NCBI GenBank assembly: GCA_964392615.1
Contig: CAYMRB010000348.1
Location: 1 to 11,055, forward strand
DNA length: 11,055 nucleotides
Source: CAYMRB01 sp964392615
GTDB lineage: Bacteria > Planctomycetota > UBA8108
Reading direction: 5' to 3'
Shown: positions 5,241 through 11,055 of the stretch, piece after piece
Layout: every line of letters begins with the position of its first letter
Numbering within the stretch: position 1 is the stretch's first letter
The notes under the pieces: model-generated
What the model was told of the DNA's origin: nothing
Databases searched by the model: none
What the model saw: the letters and a program-made list of their open reading frames with translations, nothing else
Position numbers and translations under genes: made by a program

Positions 5241-8200
5241 CTAACCCGCGCGTCCCATGCGATTCACCAGAATCGTATTCTTGCCGCAGAGCTCCTCCAC
5301 GGCGAGGAATAGCTCGAGATCCGGACGCACCCAGACCTCCTCGCCCACTTGCACGATCGCGCGTTCGCTGCGCTCGTTGCGGAACAGGAGGTAGACCGGG
5401 CACCTGCCGTGATAGGCCATGAGGAGCTGCTTGAGCTTGAACAGCAGGTCCTCGCAGTCCGGATGACGGACCAGATCGAGGTCGATCGACAGATCCGACG
5501 TCAACGTCGTGAGCGCCGCCTCGACCGGGAAGATCTTCTCGACACGGAAGTTCATCGACGTCTCGCGGTACTTGACCTTGCCGCGGACGAAGCAGATCTT
5601 GTCGGCCACGAGCTCGTCGCCGTACGCCTCGTAGAGCTTCGCGTCGATGAACAGCTCGAGCGACCCCGACTTGTCCTCGACGTTGGCGATCCAGAACGCG
5701 TTGCCCGTGCGCTTCGACACGCGCTTCTGGATCTTCGAGATCTGCACGCCGAGAAGAGCAACCGTACCCTCGCCGGCCCCCTCGAGCTCCGAGATCGTGC
5801 GGCGAGTGAACTTGCGGATGAGCGGCATCCAGCGATCCAGCGGGTGCCCGCTGAGGTAGAAGCCGAGGGTTTGCTTCTCGCGCGACAGGCGCTCCTCCTC
5901 GTCCCACTCCGGAATGTCGGGGTAGGTCTCGTCGAACGCTTCCCCGTCCTCCTCTTCGTCGTCGTTCGCGCCGAATGCGGCGAAGAACGTCAGCTGGCCG
6001 GCGGCGCGGTCCTTGCGCGCTTCGGCGCCGCGGGCGAAGGCCGGCTCGATGACGGCCGCGAGCTGCGACCGCGATTTTTCGAAGACGTCGAGCGCGCCGC
6101 ACGAGGTCAGCGCCTCGAGCACGGCCTTGCTCAAGCCCTGGCCGTCGACGCGTTCGCAGATGTCGTAGATCGACTTGAAGTCGCCTTCCTTGCGCCGGGC
6201 CTCGACAAAGTGGTCGACCACCTTGCCGCCGATGCCCTTGACCGCTTCGAGCCCGTACCAGATCTTGCCGTCGGTCACCGAGAAGTCCTTCTCCGACCGG
6301 TTGATATTCGGCGGCATGATCTCGATTCCCATGTGGTTGCGGCACTCCTCGAGGTACTCGACGATCTTGTCGGTGTTCGACATTTCGCACGTCATCACCG
6401 CCGCCATGAACTCCGTCGGGTAGTTCGCCTTCAGATAGGCGGTCTGGTAGCTGACGAAGCCGTAGGCCACGGAGTGCGATTTGTTGAAGCCGTACGCGGC
6501 GAACTCCTGGATCTGCTCGAAGAGGTGCTTGGCGCCCTTCCCGTCGTGTCCGTTGCCGCGAGCGCCATCGATGAACTGATCCGTGAACTTCGCCATGATC
6601 TCCGGCTTCTTCTTGCCCATCGCCTTGCGGAGCGAGTCCGCTTGGTTGAGCGTGAAGGCGCCGATGACCTGCGCGATCCTCATCACCTGTTCCTGATACA
6701 GGATGACCCCGAACGTCTCGCCGAGGATCGGCTCGAGCTCGTCGAAGGCGTACGTGACCGGCTCCAGACCGTGCTTGCGATTGACGTAGGTCTTGTCCAT
6801 GCCGCAGTTCAGCGGGCCGGGGCGGTACAGCGCCAGGAGCGCGACGATGTCCTCGAAGCGGTCCGGCTTCAGGTTGCGCAGCAGGTTGCGCATGCCGTCG
6901 GACTCGAGCTGGAACACCGCCTTCGCGTCGCCACGGCAGAGCAGCTCGAACGTCTTGGCGTCGTCGAGGGGAATCGTGTCGATGTCGATCTCGACGCCCT
7001 GCGTCTTGCGAACCTCGCGGAGGCACCTGTCGATGATCGTCAGCGTGCGCAGACCGAGGAAGTCCATCTTCAGCATGCCGACGGACTCGAGGACCTCCAT
7101 CGTCCACTGACTCGTGATGTCGTCCCCGTTCTTGTAGAGGGGGATCATGTCGATCAGCGGAGCATCGCCGATCACGACCCCGGCGGCATGGGTCGAGCAG
7201 TGGCGGTTGAGTCCCTCGAGGCGCAGCGAGAGATCGAAGAGCTCGGCGAGCTTCGGATCGCTCTTGCGCATCTTGATCAGGTCGGGGTCGCTCTCCAGGC
7301 TCGCCTGCAGCTTGGCGCCCGGTGTCGGGTCGATCTTCTTGGTGACCTTGTCGACCTCGGAGAGCGGAATGCCGAGCACGCGGCCGACGTCGCGAACGAC
7401 GGCCTTGGCCGCCATCGTTCCGAACGTGATGATCTGGCTGACCTTCTCCTCGCCGTACTTCTGCCGCACGTACTCGATCACGCGTTCGCGACCATCCATG
7501 CAGAAGTCGATGTCGATATCCGGCATCGAGATGCGGTCCTCATTGAGGAACCGCTCGAACAGGAGGTCGTATTTCAGCGGGTCGACCTGCGTGATCTTGA
7601 GCGCATACGCGACGATGCTGCCGGCAGCGGAGCCTCGTCCCGGCCCGACGGGGATGTCGTTGTCGCGGGCGTAGCGTATGAAGTCTGCGACGATCAGGAA
7701 GTAGTTGACGTACCCCATCCGGGCGATGACGGCAATCTCGTACTCGAGGCGCTCCTTCGCGGCTTCGTTCGTGTCGAAGTCCGGGTAGAGCTCGCGGCAG
7801 CCCTCTTCGCACAGCCGGCGGAAGTACTCATCCTGGGTCTCGTTGCTCTCGATGATGAAGGGCGGCAGGTGCGTCGTGTCGAAGTCGATCTCGACGTTGC
7901 ACTCCTCAGCGATCCGCAGCGTGTTTTCGAGGCATTCCGGCCAATCCCCGAGCACGCGCCCCATCTCTTCCTGATTGCGGAAGTAGAATTGATCGGAGTG
8001 GAACCGCATGCGGTCCGTGTCGTCCATCGTCTGCCCCGTGTTGATGCAGAGGTGGACCTCCTGCGCGCGCGCGTCAGAACGTTGCAGGTAGTGGATGTCG
8101 TTCGTGCCGACGAGTGGCAGGCCGTACTCCTTCGCCAGCGGCGGGATCTTCTCGAGGATGCGGTCCTGCTCGGCGAGGCCGTTGCGCTGGAGCTCGAGAT

Positions 8201-8723
8201 AGAAGCAGCCCGGCGCGAAGATGTCGCGAAACGCCTCGATCTCGCTGCGCAGCTCCTCTTCCGTGCCGCTCAGCGCTGCGCGGTTGATCGGGCTCGAGAG
8301 GCACGCGCTCGATCCGATGAGCCCCGCGGAGTGCTCCCGCAGGACTTCCTTGTCGATGCGCGGGCGGTAGTAGAAGCCCTCGAGGTACCCGATGGACGAG
8401 AGCTTCATCAGGTTCTGATAACCTTCGAAGTCCTTCGCCCACAGGATGAAGTGGAAGAAGGCCCCCTGGGGCGTGCGCTTGCGCTCCGTTCGCGCGCCAG
8501 GCGATACGTACGCCTCCATGCCGATGATCGGCTTGATGCCCTGATCGCGGCATTCGCGATAGAACTGCACTGCGCCGAACAGGTTGCCGTGGTCGGTCAG
8601 CGCCAGCGCGGGCATGTCGCAGGCTTTGGCGGCGCTGACGAGCTTCTTCACGGTCGCCGCGCCGTCGAGCAGGCTGAAGTGACTGTGAACGTGGAGGTGG
8701 CAGAATTGTTCGAACGCGGGCAT
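5241..8723 (-). CDS. dnaE: DNA polymerase III alpha subunit (replicative polymerase)
   Basis: DnaE1-type catalytic subunit of the replisome; 1160 residues. The N-terminal PHP domain (about 1-280) keeps apparent metal ligands: H11/H13 (HLHVHS), D20, H45 (TDHG), E70 (GMEAYV), H91, C141, D209 and H211 (NDIHYL). The palm has PVGPGRGSAAGS (358-369) and PDIDIDF (401-407) with D402 and D404, plus D554 in LKMDFLGLRTL, matching E. coli D401/D403/D555. The fingers have YGFNKSHSVAYG (744-755). A helix-hairpin-helix motif lies at 828-843 (AVKGIGGKVV). QLTFF (910-914) fits the beta-clamp pentapeptide, and an acidic stretch (DDEEEDGEAFDE) follows at 921-932. The OB domain is about 986-1067. ATG 8723 is where homology begins. 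It heads a minus-strand operon with yggS and yggU. Its leader is long and structured. Confidence 0.98.
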   Translation of the reverse strand: MPAFEQFCHLHVHSHFSLLDGAATVKKLVSAAKACDMPALALTDHGNLFGAVQFYRECRDQGIKPIIGMEAYVSPGARTERKRTPQGAFFHFILWAKDFEGYQNLMKLSSIGYLEGFYYRPRIDKEVLREHSAGLIGSSACLSSPINRAALSGTEEELRSEIEAFRDIFAPGCFYLELQRNGLAEQDRILEKIPPLAKEYGLPLVGTNDIHYLQRSDARAQEVHLCINTGQTMDDTDRMRFHSDQFYFRNQEEMGRVLGDWPECLENTLRIAEECNVEIDFDTTHLPPFIIESNETQDEYFRRLCEEGCRELYPDFDTNEAAKERLEYEIAVIARMGYVNYFLIVADFIRYARDNDIPVGPGRGSAAGSIVAYALKITQVDPLKYDLLFERFLNEDRISMPDIDIDFCMDGRERVIEYVRQKYGEEKVSQIITFGTMAAKAVVRDVGRVLGIPLSEVDKVTKKIDPTPGAKLQASLESDPDLIKMRKSDPKLAELFDLSLRLEGLNRHCSTHAAGVVIGDAPLIDMIPLYKNGDDITSQWTMEVLESVGMLKMDFLGLRTLTIIDRCLREVRKTQGVEIDIDTIPLDDAKTFELLCRGDAKAVFQLESDGMRNLLRNLKPDRFEDIVALLALYRPGPLNCGMDKTYVNRKHGLEPVTYAFDELEPILGETFGVILYQEQVMRIAQVIGAFTLNQADSLRKAMGKKKPEIMAKFTDQFIDGARGNGHDGKGAKHLFEQIQEFAAYGFNKSHSVAYGFVSYQTAYLKANYPTEFMAAVMTCEMSNTDKIVEYLEECRNHMGIEIMPPNINRSEKDFSVTDGKIWYGLEAVKGIGGKVVDHFVEARRKEGDFKSIYDICERVDGQGLSKAVLEALTSCGALDVFEKSRSQLAAVIEPAFARGAEARKDRAAGQLTFFAAFGANDDEEEDGEAFDETYPDIPEWDEEERLSREKQTLGFYLSGHPLDRWMPLIRKFTRRTISELEGAGEGTVALLGVQISKIQKRVSKRTGNAFWIANVEDKSGSLELFIDAKLYEAYGDELVADKICFVRGKVKYRETSMNFRVEKIFPVEAALTTLTSDLSIDLDLVRHPDCEDLLFKLKQLLMAYHGRCPVYLLFRNERSERAIVQVGEEVWVRPDLELFLAVEELCGKNTILVNRMGRAG

Positions 8724-8775
8724 CTCTTCGACTTCCTGGTGGGGATCTGGGGCTCGCAGGTCTCAGGGCGCGCCG

Positions 8776-8803
8776 GTATCGCGGAGTTGAGCCGCCGCGA
8801 TAC
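8776..8803 (-). promoter_or_regulatory. Hairpin in the dnaE leader
   Basis: GTATCGCGG (8776-8784) and CCGCGATAC (8795-8803) make a perfect 9-bp stem with a 10-nt loop, within the predicted dnaE leader and about 50 nt before the ATG. A smaller ACCGC/GCGGT stem (8823-8827, 8834-8838) lies further up. The pair may affect dnaE expression; no known riboswitch motif is recognised. Confidence 0.35.
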
Positions 8804-8920
8804 GGTCGACCGCGCGAACCGAACCGCCGCAATGCGGTCGGCTCCGACTCCGCGCGCATGGGCTGCCCGCGACAGACGGCGACTTGCGCCCTGCGCTCTC
8901 CCGGGCCAGCCCACGCGCAC

Positions 8921-8948
8921 ATTGTATCCGCAGCGTCGAACCTGTCAG
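8921..8948 (-). promoter_or_regulatory. Sigma-70-type promoter for dnaE
   Basis: On the minus strand CTGACA (8943-8948), a 16-nt spacer, then TACAAT (8921-8926). CTGACA differs from TTGACA at one base and TACAAT from TATAAT at one. Transcription would start near 8914, leaving a leader of about 190 nt before the dnaE ATG. The gap 8724-9080 (357 bp) holds no convincing gene: it carries this promoter, the dnaE leader, the divergent promoter at 8971-8999 and a short leader for the 9081 gene. Confidence 0.6.
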
Positions 8949-8970
8949 CACGCTGTCCCCGCGTCCGACG

Positions 8971-8999
8971 TTGTGCTCCCGCGAGACGCCCCGTAGAAT
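8971..8999 (+). promoter_or_regulatory. Sigma-70-type promoter for the 9081-9707 gene
   Basis: TTGTGC (8971-8976), a 17-nt spacer, then TAGAAT (8994-8999). The -10 box is one base from consensus; the -35 keeps only TTG. It is back to back with the dnaE promoter, the two -35 boxes being about 22 bp apart, so one regulator could touch both. The leader would hold a small GC stem, CGCCCG/CGGGCG (9010-9015, 9021-9026). Confidence 0.45.
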
Positions 9000-9080
9000 G
9001 CGGGCCGAGCGCCCGTCGAGCGGGCGAACGGGCCTCGAATAGGGGCCCCCGAGAGCGTTGTCCGGAGCCTGCGTGCCGAT

Positions 9081-9707
9081 TTGACCAAGGATACGAATCC
9101 GCCGAAGGACTCGCGGAAGGACTTTCAGATCGAGTCGTCCGACTATCGCTGCGTCGCGTGCGAGACGGACGTCGCGCCCGGCAGTCGCTACGTCTCCAGC
9201 GTCGTCTACCGCGACGAGCAGTTCGCGCGCCGGAATCACTGCGACTCCTGCTGGGAGCAGGAGACGGCAGAGGGGACGAGCGGCGCCTTCGCGTTCTGGC
9301 GCACGGCGCGACCTCCCGAGCGGCGAGCCAACGCACCGCTGATGCGCTTCGAGCCGACGCTCGTCTTCGGCTTCTTCGAGAAGCTCCAGGAAGACGTTCT
9401 CGCGGGCTATCAAGCGGTGAGCGCGGACGCAGGCGGCGCCGCGCACGGTGCGGCAGCGGCAACGGCGACGACGACCCGGTCGCACCGCCAGAAGCGCGAC
9501 CTGTGCTTCGTCCTGTCCCTGCTGCTGATCCGCAAGAAGGTGCTGACGTTCGGAAGTTCGGCGCTCGTGGACGGACGGGAATGGCTGCAGCTCTCAGCCC
9601 GCACCAACCCGGAGCAGACCTTCTGGGTCGAGAATCCGGATCTCAGCGACGAAGAGCTCGAGCGGGTGCGCGACGACATCGGCGAACTTCTGCACATGCG
9701 CATTTGA
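9081..9707 (+). CDS. Unrecognised double-CxxC (zinc-ribbon-like) protein
   Basis: 208 residues, cytosolic by appearance (no signal or membrane segment). Two Cys pairs, C24-x2-C27 (CVAC) and C54-x2-C57 (CDSC), 26 residues apart, fit a four-Cys zinc ribbon or treble clef. The segment between them (GSRYVSSVVYRDEQF) looks like beta strands. Residues 89-113 (FEPTLVFGFFEKLQEDVLAGY) and 138-153 (KRDLCFVLSLLLIRKKV) look helical; an Ala/Thr-rich low-complexity linker (117-133) separates them. The C-terminus ends in an acidic helix (SDEELERVRDDIGELL). The frame has a stop at 8994 and no ATG or GTG before the Cys pairs, so TTG 9081 (or CTG 9069) is the start; GGAG at 9064-9067 is a weak ribosome site. 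It is divergent from dnaE and 97 nt before an efflux adaptor gene. I do not recognise the family; DNA, RNA or protein binding are all possible. Confidence 0.72.
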   Translation: MTKDTNPPKDSRKDFQIESSDYRCVACETDVAPGSRYVSSVVYRDEQFARRNHCDSCWEQETAEGTSGAFAFWRTARPPERRANAPLMRFEPTLVFGFFEKLQEDVLAGYQAVSADAGGAAHGAAAATATTTRSHRQKRDLCFVLSLLLIRKKVLTFGSSALVDGREWLQLSARTNPEQTFWVENPDLSDEELERVRDDIGELLHMRI

Positions 9708-9716
9708 CGGCGGTCG

Positions 9717-9726
9717 GCCACGTGGC
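9717..9726. repeat. 10-bp palindrome before the efflux adaptor gene
   Basis: GCCACGTGGC is a perfect palindrome (CACGTG core) 10 nt after the stop of the zinc-ribbon gene. It might be an operator for the downstream adaptor gene, but a 10-bp GC palindrome can occur by chance. I find no good promoter boxes in this 97-bp gap, so the adaptor may be read from the upstream promoter. Confidence 0.25.
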
Positions 9727-9804
9727 TGGAACCCGACGCCCTCCGCCGCGTACGGAACGGAATGCGTCCGGTCGGAATCCGGCGCGTCTCGAAAGGACGG
9801 AACC

Positions 9805-11055
9805 TTGCCGCGAATCAGAGCCAGCATCGGTGTCGGTGCTCTGGCGGCCCTCGCGATGGTCGTCGGGGGCTGCGAGCGCCTCAACGGGCCGACGGTCTCG
9901 GCGACTCCGATCGACCCCGCGGCCGAGAAGGCCGGCGGAGAGGAGAAGCCGCGGGAGCCCGTGCGCCTGGGGACCTTCTCGATCGGCGACGTGTCGACGC
10001 GATTGTCGGTAGACGCCGATCTCGAGGCGATCCGGGAGGCAGACGTCTTCCCGGAGGTCACGGGCATCATCGACAGGATCGCGCTGCGCGACGCCGAGAA
10101 CGGAATCGAGTTCCGGGAAGGGGATCCGGTCAAGAAAGGCGACGCCGTCGTGCTCCTCGTCGACGACGAGCTGCGACTGGTCAAGGAGAACAAGGAGCTC
10201 CTCCTCGAGCAGTCGAGAGGGAAGCTCGATCTCGCGTCGCTCGCCGTGCGCGAGGCCGAGGCTGCCGTGCGCCAGAAGACGGTCCTCGTCGAAAAGGCGA
10301 CGAAGGAGTGGGATCGCGTCCGCGACCGCGCGGGACGAATCGTGTCACCCGAGGAAGCCGATCAGAAGCGCTACGCGATGGAGCAGGCGAAGGGCGACCT
10401 CGAGTCCGCGAACCTCGCCGTCGAGCGCGCGCGGCTGGAGGAGTCACAGGCGCAGCAGAACGTCCGCCTCGCCGCGAAGGAGCTCGACACCGCGTCGTGG
10501 AACCACTCGCGCACGGTCTTGCGGTCGCCGGTCGACGGGTACGTCAGCTTTCTCGACCTGAAGGCGGGGGAGCTCGTCAGTCAGAGCTCGAAGGCCTTCT
10601 CGGTCGTCGATCCGCGGCGTCTCGAGGCCCGCGTGTGGGTGCCGCAACGCGAGCTGCGCCGGCTGCGCGAGGGACAGGAGGTCGAGATCCGGTCGGAGGT
10701 GTGGCCGGACGTCGAGAAACCCTTCGTCGGCCGAGTCGCCGTCGTCAACCCGGTGATCGAGAAGGACTCCGGCACGGTGCGCGTCATCGTCGAGGTCGAC
10801 GATCCGAGCTTGCGGCTGAAGCCGGGGATGTACATCGACGCCGAGGTGATCACCGAGACCCATCGCGCCACGCTCCTCGTGATGAAGAAGGCGATTCTCT
10901 ACGAGAACCAGCAGCCGGTGATCTTCCTCGCGAAGGACGGCGTCGCGAAGCGGTACTCTCTCGAGGCGGGCATCTCGACGAAGGACGTCATCGAGGTGCT
11001 GAGTCTCGTTCACCTGCCAAGCGAGGGCGAGAAGGCGTCGGGAGCGGAATCGACA
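9805..11055 (+). CDS. Membrane fusion (periplasmic adaptor) lipoprotein of an RND/HlyD-type efflux system, 3' end outside window
   Basis: The adaptor links an inner-membrane pump to an outer-membrane channel. 417 codons are seen and the frame is open at the window end. TTG 9805 is chosen because AAAGGA (9792-9797) lies 7 nt before it and a signal follows at once: MPRIRASIGV, a hydrophobic stretch, then lipobox VGGC with C23. The lipoyl half-motifs are at about 80-120 (VFPEVTGIIDRI, EGDPVKKGD) and 238-265 (LRSPVDGYVSFLDLKAGELV). Between them residues 122-235 form a long helical, coiled-coil-like hairpin rich in Glu, Lys, Ala and Arg. A beta-barrel domain (about 272-350; LEARVWVPQRELRRLREGQ, LKPGMYIDAEV) follows, then a membrane-proximal part. 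Residues 95-103 (RDAENGIEF) extend the usual turn in the first lipoyl half. The pump gene would be expected just downstream. Substrate cannot be told. Confidence 0.92.
   Translation, partial: MPRIRASIGVGALAALAMVVGGCERLNGPTVSATPIDPAAEKAGGEEKPREPVRLGTFSIGDVSTRLSVDADLEAIREADVFPEVTGIIDRIALRDAENGIEFREGDPVKKGDAVVLLVDDELRLVKENKELLLEQSRGKLDLASLAVREAEAAVRQKTVLVEKATKEWDRVRDRAGRIVSPEEADQKRYAMEQAKGDLESANLAVERARLEESQAQQNVRLAAKELDTASWNHSRTVLRSPVDGYVSFLDLKAGELVSQSSKAFSVVDPRRLEARVWVPQRELRRLREGQEVEIRSEVWPDVEKPFVGRVAVVNPVIEKDSGTVRVIVEVDDPSLRLKPGMYIDAEVITETHRATLLVMKKAILYENQQPVIFLAKDGVAKRYSLEAGISTKDVIEVLSLVHLPSEGEKASGAEST

Noticed and set aside
4471..7107. A single long minus-strand protein of 878 residues ending in YggS
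   Set aside because: All residues before ATG 5220 are an out-of-frame reading of dnaE; YggS homology covers only the last 249 residues. It is not a fusion.
5349..8996. A plus-strand open frame of over 1200 codons opposite dnaE
   Set aside because: It is the mirror of a strongly conserved dnaE in GC-rich DNA; its translation is rich in Arg, Val, Asp and Leu in a low-complexity way, with no recognisable domain.
8648..9485. Minus-strand open frames in and across the gap upstream of dnaE
   Set aside because: They overlap the dnaE start, both promoters and the antisense of the double-CxxC gene, and show only Arg/Ala-rich composition.

Overview
The window is GC-rich bacterial chromosome, densely coding, holding mostly housekeeping genes and no mobile element, CRISPR array, tRNA or rRNA that I could find. 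A diderm (Gram-negative type) cell is implied by a lipoprotein-type membrane fusion protein at the right end. I suspect a planctomycete or a related lineage. The reasons are the Ala/Glu/Pro-repeat tail on ribosomal protein S1, a signal-bearing protein with HEAT/TPR-like helices and a Trp-rich 'DEWVAWW' end of a kind I associate with planctomycete proteins, and an orphan double-CxxC protein. This is inference from sequence style, not from a marker gene.

Left part (1-2565, plus strand): the 3' end of rpsA (S1), ending in a ten-copy 18-bp repeat that encodes APAAEE units. A very stable GC hairpin (probable terminator) follows. Next come a good sigma-70-type promoter and a structured leader of about 145 nt in front of an unrecognised exported or membrane-anchored protein (1207-2565). 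This gene converges on purN.

Middle part (2619-8723, minus strand), read in the order of transcription: dnaE (replicative polymerase alpha subunit), yggS (PLP homeostasis), a DUF167/YggU gene overlapping yggS by 4 nt, then clpP (Clp protease peptidase) and purN (purine synthesis). dnaE-yggS-yggU are tightly packed and look like one operon. clpP has an AT-rich stretch before it that may be its own promoter, and a strong hairpin separates clpP from purN.

Right part (8724-11055): a 357-bp gap carries back-to-back promoters, one for dnaE with a leader of about 190 nt and one for a divergent small double-CxxC (zinc-ribbon-like) protein of unknown function that appears to start with TTG. It is followed by a TTG-started lipoprotein membrane fusion protein (RND/HlyD-type efflux adaptor) that runs off the window end.

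I see no clear new multi-gene system. The items most worth a second look are the orphan zinc-ribbon protein divergent from dnaE, the two long structured leaders, the anchored TPR/HEAT-like protein, the acidic extension and altered serine motif of ClpP, and the S1 repeat tail.
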